DNA of 51,117 nt. Origin: Thermodesulfatator autotrophicus (GTDB taxonomy: Bacteria; Desulfobacterota; Thermodesulfobacteria; Thermodesulfobacteriales; Thermodesulfatatoraceae). The stretch is from positions 1 through 51,117 of the forward strand of contig NZ_LSFI01000016.1 of assembly GCF_001642325.1 (NCBI RefSeq), written 5' to 3'. Shown here one piece after another: positions 33,122 to 41,487 of the stretch. Each line of letters opens with the position of its first letter. The first letter of the stretch is position 1. The translations under genes were made by a program, and so were the position numbers. The notes below the pieces were generated by a model. It was not told where the DNA came from. It saw nothing but the letters and a program-made list of their open reading frames with translations, and did no database searches.

Positions 33122-33420
33122 ATGAAAGATGCTCGCTATTTATCTCATCCGAGACCGATGTCTGGACCAGTTGAAGATGCCCTTTGCGTTATGGACGAGG
33201 GAGGCTGTAGGGCAGCTCATAGAGAGGAAGTTTAGTATCAAGCTTTCGGTATGGACGGTCCTTGAGGAGGTGGGGATTTACACCACAGAAGCCATTGAAG
33301 AAGGCCTATGAGCAGAATCCTAAGGAAGTAAAGGCGTGGCTTGAGGAAAAAGAATATCCACGGATAAAACAGAAGGCCAGGGTCACCTGCCGCTATGGAG
33401 CGCCAGCGGAACAGCGGTCA
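33122..33420 (+). pseudogene. Degraded IS630-family transposase fragment
   Basis: The N-terminal helix-turn-helix part of an IS630/Tc1-type transposase is spread over three frames. MKDARYLSH begins at 33122 in one frame. LKMPFALWTREAVGQLIERKFSIKLSVWTV follows in a second, split here as LKMPFALWTREAVGQ and LIERKFSIKLSVWTV. RRWGFTPQKPLKKAYEQNP and KEVKAWLEEKEYPRIKQKAR come in a third. At least two frameshifts and loss of the DDE catalytic part make it dead. No terminal repeats are recognisable around it. Confidence 0.8.
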
Positions 33421-33446
33421 GGTGCACCCAATTATTATACGCCTTC

Positions 33447-34118
33447 TTACTTGCCATATGCTTGCATTTCTTGATTTGCCGGATAGTCTGGAACAACATG
33501 AATCCCATCACCATATATTTTTAAATGTGCTACAATCATATTTTTATAAGCCAAAGGAACGCACCATGCATTTTCAGGCTCTCTATATTCAGCACCATTC
33601 AAGACCTCAAGGCTACTTATAATAGCAGGTAAATTACGCTTTACATTTTCAATAATTTGTGGAGATACTCCTCTCGCTACAACATGAACTCCAAGTGGCA
33701 GTATAGAACCATCTAATGGGTTGAAGTGTAGAACAGCCACTGCTGTTCCGTCATAAACAATAGCTGCCTTAACTTCAACTTCACCTCTTGGAGCAACCAT
33801 GCTCCAAACCTTTCCTGCTGTTAAATACATTTTTGCCTTTTGTGCTGTAGCAACTGCAAGTGCAGCGTTTTTAATTATATCTTGTTGGGTTCCTGTTGAA
33901 ACGATCCCTGATTGAACAGGTGGTGGGGGTTGCATTACCCCTCCCACTGGCGGACGGGGGACTTGCTCTGGAGCAGGTGGAGGTGGCGGTGTCTGATTAT
34001 ATCTAGGAACAGTTGGCGGATTTAGCAATGGTGGTTTATCTTGTGCATTTACCATGGTTATTCCTCCTATTACAAACAATGCTAACAGAATTGCATACAG
34101 TCTACTACAATTAATCAT
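33447..34118 (-). CDS. Secreted proline-rich protein of unknown function
   Basis: A 223-residue protein. The signal peptide is MINCSRLYAILLALFVIGGITMVNA. Residues 28-72 are a proline-rich linker (PPPPPAP, PRPPVGG, QPPPPVQ). A C-terminal domain of about 130 residues follows (AAIVYDGTAVAVLHFNPLDGSILPLGVHVV, AYKNMIVAHLKIYGDGIHVVPDY). I do not recognise the domain. It is isolated between an IS remnant and a gene-free stretch and probably entered by transfer. Confidence 0.65.
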   Translation of the reverse strand: MINCSRLYAILLALFVIGGITMVNAQDKPPLLNPPTVPRYNQTPPPPPAPEQVPRPPVGGVMQPPPPVQSGIVSTGTQQDIIKNAALAVATAQKAKMYLTAGKVWSMVAPRGEVEVKAAIVYDGTAVAVLHFNPLDGSILPLGVHVVARGVSPQIIENVKRNLPAIISSLEVLNGAEYREPENAWCVPLAYKNMIVAHLKIYGDGIHVVPDYPANQEMQAYGK

Positions 34119-34606
34119 GATTTTCTCCTTTATTTTTTATGTTTTGTATATATCTTTTTCCAATAGTTTAAGCCTTTCTTTAATATCATCCAATTCACTT
34201 CCATTATATTCATGTTTTGTTGATGTTTTGTTTTTCCACCTGTCTAGGGCCACATATACAATAACCTAATTAAAACCAACAACACCAAACCTTTCCATCC
34301 TGAGACTAATTGGAGGTGGTTGGACCAGCTGGGCTACATACCGACAGTAAGTTTGTTGAAGCTATCCCCACAATGACCAGCACATATTGTTTAAATACTT
34401 TGCGAAATTTCGTATTTTGTCTTCCTTTTTCGTATAACATTTCACTTTGAGCTGCGACTCGGGGTTTAGAAATTAAGTTAGTACCCACCTCCTAATTCAG
34501 GCCCGTACCATGCATTTTTTTCGAGGTCAAGAAAATTTGTCCAAAATAAGGCTGCATAAAGTTGAAAATTTTGACATTAATCTGTTGAAAGATTAATCGG
34601 AAAAAA
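34119..34606. other. Gene-free stretch
   Basis: This 490-base AT-rich interval has no convincing gene. It contains short degraded frames without start signals, and near its right end an AT-only hairpin, ATTAATCT/AGATTAAT (34576-34597), just beyond the stop of the leftward histidine phosphatase. That hairpin could be a weak terminator. Together with the IS remnant it suggests a zone of decayed mobile DNA from about 32850 to 34600. Confidence 0.45.
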
Positions 34607-35239
34607 CTAAATGAAACTTTCGTTAAGAAACATTTTGAGATTGAGGCCAATTTTTCCGTTCATAAGACGCACCACCGGGCCATCTGGATAAAAATCAATA
34701 AGGTTTATGCCAGCGTAATCTATTTGCAGGCGGAAAAAGTTACTCAAACTAGAGCCCAGAGCGTATAAAATAAGTACTCTGATAAGGCCCCCGTGGATAA
34801 AAAAGACCACATTCTGGCCTTCAAATCTTTCGGTAGCCTCTTTTATAACGCTTAGCCCGCGACTAAGCAGTTCTTCAAGGGTTTCTCCCTGAGGAGGTTT
34901 TATTTTAGCCGGGTCTTTTAAGCGTTCTCTAAATTCAGGAATTTCAAGGAGTTCGCTAAAAGATTTGCCTGCCCAGGCACCAAAATTTATTTCTCTAAGC
35001 TTTTTTTTTATCAGGTGAGGGATATTTTTTTGCTGGCAAAGCATCTCTCCAGGAAGCCTGGCTCTGGTGAGGTCACTGGTGTAAACCGCTGCTAAAGGAA
35101 GCTGCAAGAAAACTTCAACCAGCTCTTTACTCTGTTTTAGTCCTTTTTCAGATAGAGGAACGTCGTTCTGGCTATATAAAACCCCTTTGGGCCCTTTTAC
35201 TTCGCCGTGTCTTACCAGAAAAATACGAGTTGGTTTCAT
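34607..35239 (-). CDS. Histidine phosphatase family protein (phosphoglycerate mutase/CobC-like)
   Basis: A 210-residue histidine phosphatase. RHGEV (10-14) has the nucleophilic His, SDLTRAR follows, the acid is in REINFGAWAGKSFSEL, and FIHGGLIRVLI has the second His. Such proteins range from mutases to alpha-ribazole phosphatases; the substrate cannot be assigned. Its start overlaps the stop of the cysteine-cluster gene by 4 bases. Confidence 0.88.
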   Translation of the reverse strand: MKPTRIFLVRHGEVKGPKGVLYSQNDVPLSEKGLKQSKELVEVFLQLPLAAVYTSDLTRARLPGEMLCQQKNIPHLIKKKLREINFGAWAGKSFSELLEIPEFRERLKDPAKIKPPQGETLEELLSRGLSVIKEATERFEGQNVVFFIHGGLIRVLILYALGSSLSNFFRLQIDYAGINLIDFYPDGPVVRLMNGKIGLNLKMFLNESFI

Positions 35240-36027
35240 GAAATTACGTCGCCTAAAAAACTTAAAGCTTCTTTGGGTTTTATGCGAGTTTTAACTTCGT
35301 CTAAAACGGCCTTAAAAGTTTTGTCCTGAACTGGGTGTTTATAAAGTCTGGCAAGCACACCTCTCACATATTCTTCGTGTTGGGGTGGAATGGCAAAGTC
35401 TGGAGCCTCGCGGTTAGCTAAAAGTGTCTCGGGAATAACCAGGTCTTCAGGGGCAGTTTTCTCTTTTTCCAAATAAAAAAGCAGTAAATCAAGAAAGTTA
35501 CCGTAAAGGCCGGCAATGTCTATTTCTTCAAGGATCTGCATAAATACCATGGTAAGAGAAAAAAATTCAGGTGGAACAATGGCTTCACCTGCCTCGCGGC
35601 AGAGTTTGAGAGAAAAGAACGTGCGGCAGGCAAGAGGCCTTACCTCATAAAATCTACAGAGATTCTTTTCATCAAGAAAAGGGCAGGGCTCAAAGACAAA
35701 CCCCTCATCAGGCGGAGGCTCTTTGCCGGCCATATAAAAAGAAGCCATTTCATTAGGGGTCACTTTGGGGCGCAACCTCTCCTTATTTTTAAATGGAAAA
35801 AGCTTACCATAAAGCTCTTCTCTTTCTGACTGGTCAAGAGAATCTAGCATCAGAAGCGCCTCAACCCCTGTAGCCAAGACGTTTACCGTGCAACAGTCAG
35901 CACACCCTGGCTGGCAGACAAAAGAGTATTTTTTTACTTCTTCTTCAAAAACTTCGTAAAGGGCCTTTAAGAGGGCTTTTTTTTCAGATAAGGCCTCATC
36001 TAGTTTAACTGGCATAAGGCCTATCAT
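35236..36027 (-). CDS. YkgJ-family cysteine cluster protein
   Basis: A 263-residue protein. CQPGCADCC near residue 38, then CPFLDEKNLCRFYEVRPLACRTFF, form the Zn/Fe-binding CxxC-type cluster of the YkgJ (CxxCxxCC) family. Members are uncharacterised metal-binding proteins, some linked to metal chelation. The C-terminal half is helical. It overlaps both neighbours by 4 bases, so lapA-like, this gene and the phosphatase are one translational unit. Confidence 0.82.
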   Translation of the reverse strand: MIGLMPVKLDEALSEKKALLKALYEVFEEEVKKYSFVCQPGCADCCTVNVLATGVEALLMLDSLDQSEREELYGKLFPFKNKERLRPKVTPNEMASFYMAGKEPPPDEGFVFEPCPFLDEKNLCRFYEVRPLACRTFFSLKLCREAGEAIVPPEFFSLTMVFMQILEEIDIAGLYGNFLDLLLFYLEKEKTAPEDLVIPETLLANREAPDFAIPPQHEEYVRGVLARLYKHPVQDKTFKAVLDEVKTRIKPKEALSFLGDVIS

Positions 36028-36323
36028 GATTGGGCCTCCTGAGAAGCAGAGCCTTGGGTTTGGGTGAGTTCAGCAAGCTTTTTTTCAAGCTCCCTTATCT
36101 TTCTTTGTTTGTCAAAAAGCTCTTTTCGCCTTTTAAGACGGCCGGGAAGAGAAATTAAGAAGACCAGAAGCATGCCAGCCAGCATGGCCAGGATAATGAG
36201 CACGGCCAGAGAGCTTTCAAACTGCCATACCAGAAACTTTACCGTCACTGGAGCAGCGTTTTGAATAGCAAAAACCGCTATAAAAATGCCTAGCACCGCC
36301 GCTAAAATAAGATAAATTTCCAT
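36024..36323 (-). CDS. LapA-like (DUF1049) inner-membrane protein
   Basis: A 99-residue protein with two membrane helices (3-22 and 38-62) separated by the typical NAAPVTVKFLVWQFESSLAVLI stretch, split as NAAPVTVKFLVW and QFESSLAVLI, then a basic segment and a coiled coil (KQRKIRELEKKLAELTQ). This is the layout of LapA/YciS proteins, which in E. coli act with LapB in lipopolysaccharide assembly. No LapB is nearby. Confidence 0.85.
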   Translation of the reverse strand: MEIYLILAAVLGIFIAVFAIQNAAPVTVKFLVWQFESSLAVLIILAMLAGMLLVFLISLPGRLKRRKELFDKQRKIRELEKKLAELTQTQGSASQEAQS

Positions 36324-36385
36324 GACCAGCTCCTTTTTAGACTTCTAAAATCTGCTAAAAGATTCTAATATGAAAAAGCTTTCCT

Positions 36386-37084
36386 ATGAAGGATTTAATT
36401 ATTTACGAAGATAATCATTTATTGGTGGTGGAAAAGCCCGGTGGTCTTCTAGTCCAGGGAGACCGTACCGGTGATGTAACTTTGCTTTCCATGGCCAAAA
36501 GCTACCTTAAAGAAAGGTACGACAAACCTGGCAATGTTTATCTTGGGCTGGTTCATCGGCTTGACCGGGTAACATCTGGAGTTGTTATCTTTGCGCGCAC
36601 CACCAAGGCTGCTCAGAGACTTGCCAGCTTTTTCCGCGAAAAACTAATTAAAAAACATTATCTGGCTGTAGTGCACGGTTCACCTCCGCCCAAAGGGATT
36701 CTTGAAGATAAAATTGCCTGGGACGAAAATAAAAGAAAAGCTTATATCTCAAGTAAAGGCAAAGAGGCCAGCCTGGTTTACCTTAAGCTTCGCACTAAGG
36801 GTAAAAAGTCCCTTTTATTGGTACAGCCTATAACTGGTCGCAAACATCAGATCAGAGTTCAATTAGCCAGAAGGAAACATCCCATTGTGGGTGATATCAA
36901 ATACGGTTCCAAAGAAAGAATATATTTTGGCAGGGCTATTTTGCTTCATGCCTGGCGTGTAGTTTTACCCCATCCGGTTAAAGATGAAATATTGCGTTTT
37001 GAAGCACCATTGCCTTTTTACTGGCCCAAAGAATTTTATCCACCAGCTAAAATCCCCTGGCTTAAAGTTGAAAGAAAGCTTTAA
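36386..37084 (+). CDS. RluA-family RNA pseudouridine synthase
   Basis: A 232-residue pseudouridine synthase without an S4 domain. The catalytic Asp is D60 in [43 protein letters not shown] and [12 protein letters not shown] are family motifs. RNA target (rRNA or tRNA) is not clear. Its TAA stop shares TTAA with the stop of convergent uvrB. Confidence 0.9.
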   Translation: MKDLIIYEDNHLLVVEKPGGLLVQGDRTGDVTLLSMAKSYLKERYDKPGNVYLGLVHRLDRVTSGVVIFARTTKAAQRLASFFREKLIKKHYLAVVHGSPPPKGILEDKIAWDENKRKAYISSKGKEASLVYLKLRTKGKKSLLLVQPITGRKHQIRVQLARRKHPIVGDIKYGSKERIYFGRAILLHAWRVVLPHPVKDEILRFEAPLPFYWPKEFYPPAKIPWLKVERKL

Positions 37085-39081
37085 GCCGCTTTTAAAAGCT
37101 GTTGCCGCAGGTTGAAGAGGCGGTCCCGTAAGGCGGCAGCCTTTTCAAACTCAAGATTTTTGGCTGCCTCGCGCATTTCTTTCTCTGTTTGTTTGATAAG
37201 CTTTTTAAGTTCATCAATGTCTTCTACGTCAATTTCTGCCAGTTTTTCCAGGTCCACATAGTCGCTATCGTAAAATTGAGAAAGGGCATCTTCAAAGTCT
37301 TTTTTAATAGTCCTGGGAGTTATACCGTGTTTTAGATTATACTCTTCCTGGAGTTTGCGGCGACGCCTGGTTTCTTCTATGGCCCGCTGCATGGAAGCCG
37401 TAACATTATCAGCGTAAAGTATCACCGTGCCATTTACGTTTCTGGCAGCCCGTCCAGCAATCTGGATAAGGGACCTCTCTGAACGCAAAAAGCCTTCTTT
37501 GTCTGCGTCTAAAATGGCCACCAGAGAAACCTCAGGCAGATCAAGCCCTTCGCGTAAAAGATTTATGCCTACCAGCACTTCAAAAACTCCGCGCCTTAAA
37601 TCCCGAATTAGTTTGGCCCGCTCAAGGGTTTTTATGTCTGAATGTAAATACTTGGCTTTAATCCCTAAGTCATTGAGATAGTCTGTCAGTTCTTCGGCCA
37701 TGCGCTTGGTCAGAGTGCAAACAAGAACCCTTTCCTTTCTGGCCAGGCGTTTTTTAACTTCAGCTACCAGATCGTCTATCTGGTACTTAGCCGGACGAAC
37801 TTCTATAATAGGATCCATCAAGCCTGTAGGCCTGATTATCTGTTCAACCACGTATTTTTCGGCCTTTTCCAGTTCGTAATCTCCAGGGGTGGCTGAAACA
37901 TAGACCACCTGGGTTATCCTTTGTTCAAATTCTTCAAAGGTAAGTGGACGGTTATCAAGGGCTGAAGGGAGCCTGAAGCCATACTCTACCAGCGTTTCCT
38001 TGCGCGAACGGTCTCCGCGATACATACCCTGAAGCTGTGGTACGGTTATGTGACTTTCGTCAATGAAGATGAGAAGGTCGTCAGGGAAATAGTCAAGCAG
38101 GGTGTAAGGGGGCTCACCTGGGGCACGGCCATCAAGATAGCGGCTATAGTTTTCAATGCCGTGGCAAAAACCCATTTCTTCAAGCATTTCTAGGTCAAAG
38201 AGAGTGCGTTTCCTGAGGCGTTCAGCTTCAACCAAACGGCCCTGCTCTTTAAACCAGGCCACCCTTTCTTCAAGTTCTTTTTTTATTTCTTGAATGGCTA
38301 TCTTCAGGCGTTCTTCGTCTGTTACGTAATGCGTGCCAGGGAAGACAGTGATTGCTTCAAGGCGGCCTAAGAGCTTGCCCCGGAAGGGGTCTATTATTTT
38401 TATGCTTTCAATGGTGTCTCCAAAAAGTTCTATCCTGATAGCACGCTTTTCTTCGTGGGCAGGAAATATTTCAATAATGTCTCCCCTTACTCTGAAAGTA
38501 CCGCGGGTTAGCTCAAAGTTTTTTCGTTCGTAGTGCATGGTGACAAGGCGCCTGATAATGCGGTCTCGTGGAAAGTCTTCGTCAACCTGCAGGTAAAGAT
38601 GCATACGCGAATATTCCGTAGGAGAACCAAGGCCATAAATACAAGAAACACTTGCCACCACGATAACATCACGTCGTGAAAGCACCGCGGCGGTGGCTGA
38701 ATGCCTAAGCCGGTCTATGAGTTCATTAATAGAGGCGTCTTTTTCAATGTAGGTATCACTGGCTGGAAGATAGGCTTCAGGTTGATAGTAGTCATAATAA
38801 GAAACAAAGTATTCTACGGCGTTGTAGGGAAAAAGTTTTTTAAATTCGTTATAAAGCTGGGCTGCAAGCGTCTTGTTAGGAGCAATTATGAGAGTTGGCC
38901 GATTAAGGCGAGCAATGACATTGGCCATGGTAAAAGTTTTGCCAGAGCCGGTTATCCCTTTAAGAACCTGGTGTTTTACCCCTTGAGAAAGCCAGCCAAC
39001 CAGGGTATCAATGGCCTTGGGCTGATCTCCTTTAGGTTGGTGTGGGCTTTCAAGCCTAAAGCTTCCTTTTAAAGTGCTCAT
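37081..39081 (-). CDS. uvrB: UvrABC system protein B
   Basis: UvrB, 666 residues, the damage-verifying helicase of nucleotide excision repair. Walker A is [10 protein letters not shown], the beta-hairpin region is [13 protein letters not shown], helicase motifs DESH ([11 protein letters not shown]) and GRAAR are present, and the C-terminal UVR domain is [15 protein letters not shown]. Length is normal. It faces away from the Cys-rich gene at 39121. Confidence 0.98.
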   Translation of the reverse strand: MSTLKGSFRLESPHQPKGDQPKAIDTLVGWLSQGVKHQVLKGITGSGKTFTMANVIARLNRPTLIIAPNKTLAAQLYNEFKKLFPYNAVEYFVSYYDYYQPEAYLPASDTYIEKDASINELIDRLRHSATAAVLSRRDVIVVASVSCIYGLGSPTEYSRMHLYLQVDEDFPRDRIIRRLVTMHYERKNFELTRGTFRVRGDIIEIFPAHEEKRAIRIELFGDTIESIKIIDPFRGKLLGRLEAITVFPGTHYVTDEERLKIAIQEIKKELEERVAWFKEQGRLVEAERLRKRTLFDLEMLEEMGFCHGIENYSRYLDGRAPGEPPYTLLDYFPDDLLIFIDESHITVPQLQGMYRGDRSRKETLVEYGFRLPSALDNRPLTFEEFEQRITQVVYVSATPGDYELEKAEKYVVEQIIRPTGLMDPIIEVRPAKYQIDDLVAEVKKRLARKERVLVCTLTKRMAEELTDYLNDLGIKAKYLHSDIKTLERAKLIRDLRRGVFEVLVGINLLREGLDLPEVSLVAILDADKEGFLRSERSLIQIAGRAARNVNGTVILYADNVTASMQRAIEETRRRRKLQEEYNLKHGITPRTIKKDFEDALSQFYDSDYVDLEKLAEIDVEDIDELKKLIKQTEKEMREAAKNLEFEKAAALRDRLFNLRQQLLKAA

Positions 39082-39120
39082 GTTTTAGTTATTTTAGCCT
39101 AAAAAGGGACAGGCAAAAAT

Positions 39121-39327
39121 ATGAGGTTTAGGTCTAAAAAAATTAGTCGCCGAAAAACTGTATCAGGGGTTTGTGATGTGTGTGGCCGCGAAATGCCTCT
39201 TTGTTACCGCTGCCAGAAGTGTGGCTATTTAATTTGCCAGGAGTGTATGGCCTCAGGCCCTAGGAACTTTTCCTGTAACACCGTTACCTGGGTGTGTCCT
39301 AACTGCCTTAACTGGGAGACTCTTTGA
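39121..39327 (+). CDS. Small cysteine-rich zinc-ribbon protein
   Basis: A 68-residue protein with a basic start (MRFRSKKISRRK) and ten cysteines in CDVCG, CYRCQKCG, CQEC, SC and CPNC. This would bind two or more zinc ions, as in B-box- or RING-like ribbons. The function is unknown. The reading frame is supported by its regular cysteine spacing. It starts 39 bases from divergent uvrB, and its last 20 bases overlap the convergent rsmG. Confidence 0.65.
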   Translation: MRFRSKKISRRKTVSGVCDVCGREMPLCYRCQKCGYLICQECMASGPRNFSCNTVTWVCPNCLNWETL

Positions 39328-39964
39328 TAAAAACCAGCGTTCGCCTGTCACCGGTTATAGGCAGGCGGAATTCTTTGATAGATACCTGGGTAGCAGGGAA
39401 CTTTTTTGAAAAAGCTTTTACTTCTTCTCTGGCCTTTGGGCCCTTCATGGCCAGGAGAAAGCCATCCTTATCAAGAAGAGGTTTAGCAAGCTCCCACAGC
39501 AAAGGGAGCTCACTTACCGCCCGGGACACTACGCAACCAAAATAGTGGCGGGGTAAAGGGTCTTTCTTGCCTACCGTAGCCTGAACAATTTTTAGATTCT
39601 TAAGGCCTAGAACTCCAGCGGCATAGGTAAGGAAAGAGATAGGTTTTTTACGGGCATCAACCAGCCAGACTTCCTGTTCTGGCCTGGCAATCTTGATAAT
39701 CATGCCAGGCAAACCCGCGCCTGTCCCCAAGTCAAGTAGTGGGACTTCTTCTGGCAAGTAAGGAATAACGCTTAGACTATCAAGGGCATGTTTTACCGCT
39801 ATTTCTTGAGAGTCTTTCAGGGCGGTGAGCCCTAAAGGTTTTGAGAATTCCTGTAAAAGAGATAGAAAGGCGGCAGTCTTTTCTACCTGCTCCGGCAAAA
39901 GCGAAATTTCTAGTTCTTTTAACCCTTTCTCCAGGTAGCTTTTTACTTCACTTTCAAAAGACAT
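39308..39964 (-). CDS. rsmG: 16S rRNA guanine-N7 methyltransferase
   Basis: RsmG (GidB), 218 residues, methylates G527 of 16S rRNA. GLTALKDSQEIAVKHALDSL, LLDLGTGAGLPGMIIKIA (SAM site) and VVSRAVSELPLLWELAKPLL are diagnostic. No mnmG (gidA) lies beside it. Its 3' end overlaps the Cys-rich gene. Confidence 0.95.
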   Translation of the reverse strand: MSFESEVKSYLEKGLKELEISLLPEQVEKTAAFLSLLQEFSKPLGLTALKDSQEIAVKHALDSLSVIPYLPEEVPLLDLGTGAGLPGMIIKIARPEQEVWLVDARKKPISFLTYAAGVLGLKNLKIVQATVGKKDPLPRHYFGCVVSRAVSELPLLWELAKPLLDKDGFLLAMKGPKAREEVKAFSKKFPATQVSIKEFRLPITGDRRTLVFIKESPS

Positions 39965-40009
39965 CTTCTAAAGCCCTTTACAAAATATAGATTGATTGAC
40001 TGCCTTATG

Positions 40010-40105
40010 CTCAGCCTTTTAGACTGGTTCGCCTGTCCCCCTTTATCGGCTGAGCCCGTCGTACAACCGAAGCAATCCCTGTCGCCCCAATTGTTGCCAG
40101 GCCCT
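40010..40105. repeat. Degenerate REP-like sequence
   Basis: The gap between rsmG and endonuclease Q contains GACTGGTTCGCCTGTC, CGTCGTACAACCGAAGCAATCCCTGTCGCC fragments (split here as CGTCGTACAACCG and AAGCAATCCCTGTCG), a worn copy of the dispersed repeat. Confidence 0.5.
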
Positions 40106-40152
40106 AAAAGTAATCTAAAATAACCTGAAAGTTTGTTCAAAAGGAAAGCTAG

Positions 40153-41430
40153 ATGACAAAATTACCTCCGCGAGAAAAGATTTATTTTGCCGATTTGCAT
40201 ATCCACAGCCGTTATTCCCGGGCCACCAGCAAAGAGATGACCATTCCCACCCTGGCCAGGGTAGCTAAAGAAAAGGGGCTAGAAGTAGTGGCTACTGGTG
40301 ACTTTACTCATCCGGATTACCTAGCAGAACTTGAAGAGTATTTAATCCCGGCACAAGAGGACGGCCTCTATGTGTACAAAGAAGACCCAGAAGGTCCTCG
40401 TTTTATTTTAAGTGTTGAAGTTTCTAACATTTTTTCTCAGGGAAACAAAAAGAACCGTCGCCTTCATACGGTTATTTTAGCTCCTAGTCTGGAGATCGTC
40501 CGCGAAATAAATAAGGCCCTGGCAAGGCTTGGTAATCTTTCAGCTGACGGGCGGCCGATTTTTGGTTTCCCAGCCAAAGATTTGGTAAAGCTTCTGCGGC
40601 GTATTTCGCCTGACATCTTGATTATTCCAGCCCATATCTGGACGCCCTGGTATTCCCTTTTCGGGGCTTTTTCGGGTTTTGATTCAATTGATGAATGTTT
40701 TGAGGAAGAGGCCGAACATATTGACGCCCTTGAAACCGGGCTTTCCTCTGACCCGGCTATGAACTGGCGTCTTTCTTCCCTTGACCGCTACGCCCTGGTT
40801 TCCAACTCAGATGCCCACTCGCCCAGCAAGCTGGCCCGTGAGGCCAATGCCTTTTTCAGGCCGTTGAGCTATCAGGCCATGGCCAAAGCCCTGCGAGAAG
40901 ATAGGCTGGCCTTTACCGTTGAGTTTTATCCCGAGGAAGGGAAGTACCACTTTGATGGCCATCGTAATTGCGGAGTGCTTTTTTCACCCGAAGAAACCAT
41001 GGCTCACGGTGGCAGGTGCCCTGTTTGTGGCGAGCCTCTTACCGTAGGCGTAATGCATAGGGTAGTGGAGCTTGCTGATCGTCCCAAAGATTTTCGTCCT
41101 GAAGGAAAGCCGCCTGCTGTGCACCTGGTGCCGCTTCAAGAAATCGTAGCCGAAGCCCTTGGCAAAGGGGTGCAAAGCCAGATAGTAGCAAGGACCTACC
41201 GCCAGCTCCTTGAAAGGGCCGGGAGTGAACTTGACATCTTGCTTTATAAAAACCTTGAAGAACTAAAAAGCCTTTTCCCTGAACGAATTGTAGAAGGAAT
41301 TTGCCGCGTAAGAGAGGGCAAGCTTTACATCAGGCCCGGCTTTGATGGTGTTTACGGAAAAATTCGCATATTTGAACCTGAAGAGGAAGAAAAAATTTCC
41401 GCTCCCCGCCAGAAGAGCCTCTTCGCTTGA
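40153..41430 (+). CDS. Endonuclease Q family DNA repair nuclease (PHP domain)
   Basis: A 425-residue protein of the EndoQ type, which cuts 5' of uracil, hypoxanthine, xanthine and AP sites. The PHP metal site includes FADLHIHSRYSRATS (H16, H18), TGDFTHPD, EVSN, PAHIWTPW and SNSDAHSP. The zinc-finger part is NCGVLFSPEET...RCPVCGEPLTVGV. The last residues, RQKSLFA (QKSLF at 420-424), resemble a beta-clamp binding peptide; archaeal EndoQ binds PCNA through its C-terminus. AAGGAAAG precedes the ATG. Clamp binding is inference. Confidence 0.9.
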   Translation: MTKLPPREKIYFADLHIHSRYSRATSKEMTIPTLARVAKEKGLEVVATGDFTHPDYLAELEEYLIPAQEDGLYVYKEDPEGPRFILSVEVSNIFSQGNKKNRRLHTVILAPSLEIVREINKALARLGNLSADGRPIFGFPAKDLVKLLRRISPDILIIPAHIWTPWYSLFGAFSGFDSIDECFEEEAEHIDALETGLSSDPAMNWRLSSLDRYALVSNSDAHSPSKLAREANAFFRPLSYQAMAKALREDRLAFTVEFYPEEGKYHFDGHRNCGVLFSPEETMAHGGRCPVCGEPLTVGVMHRVVELADRPKDFRPEGKPPAVHLVPLQEIVAEALGKGVQSQIVARTYRQLLERAGSELDILLYKNLEELKSLFPERIVEGICRVREGKLYIRPGFDGVYGKIRIFEPEEEEKISAPRQKSLFA

Positions 41431-41487
41431 TTTAAAAGCCTGGGTGATTACCGTAAAACCAGGATATTTTAAGCGAGGAGGTGGCCC

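Noticed and set aside
33384-33424. Inverted repeat CACCTG-CCGCT...AGCGGT-CAGGTG near the IS remnant
   Set aside because: It could be a terminator for the leftward secreted protein, but there is no T tract and the stem is bulged, so I did not list it as a feature.
34306-34488. Leftward 60-codon frame in the gene-free stretch
   Set aside because: Although GGAGGT lies before its ATG, the protein resembles nothing, and the region looks like decayed DNA; evidence is too thin.
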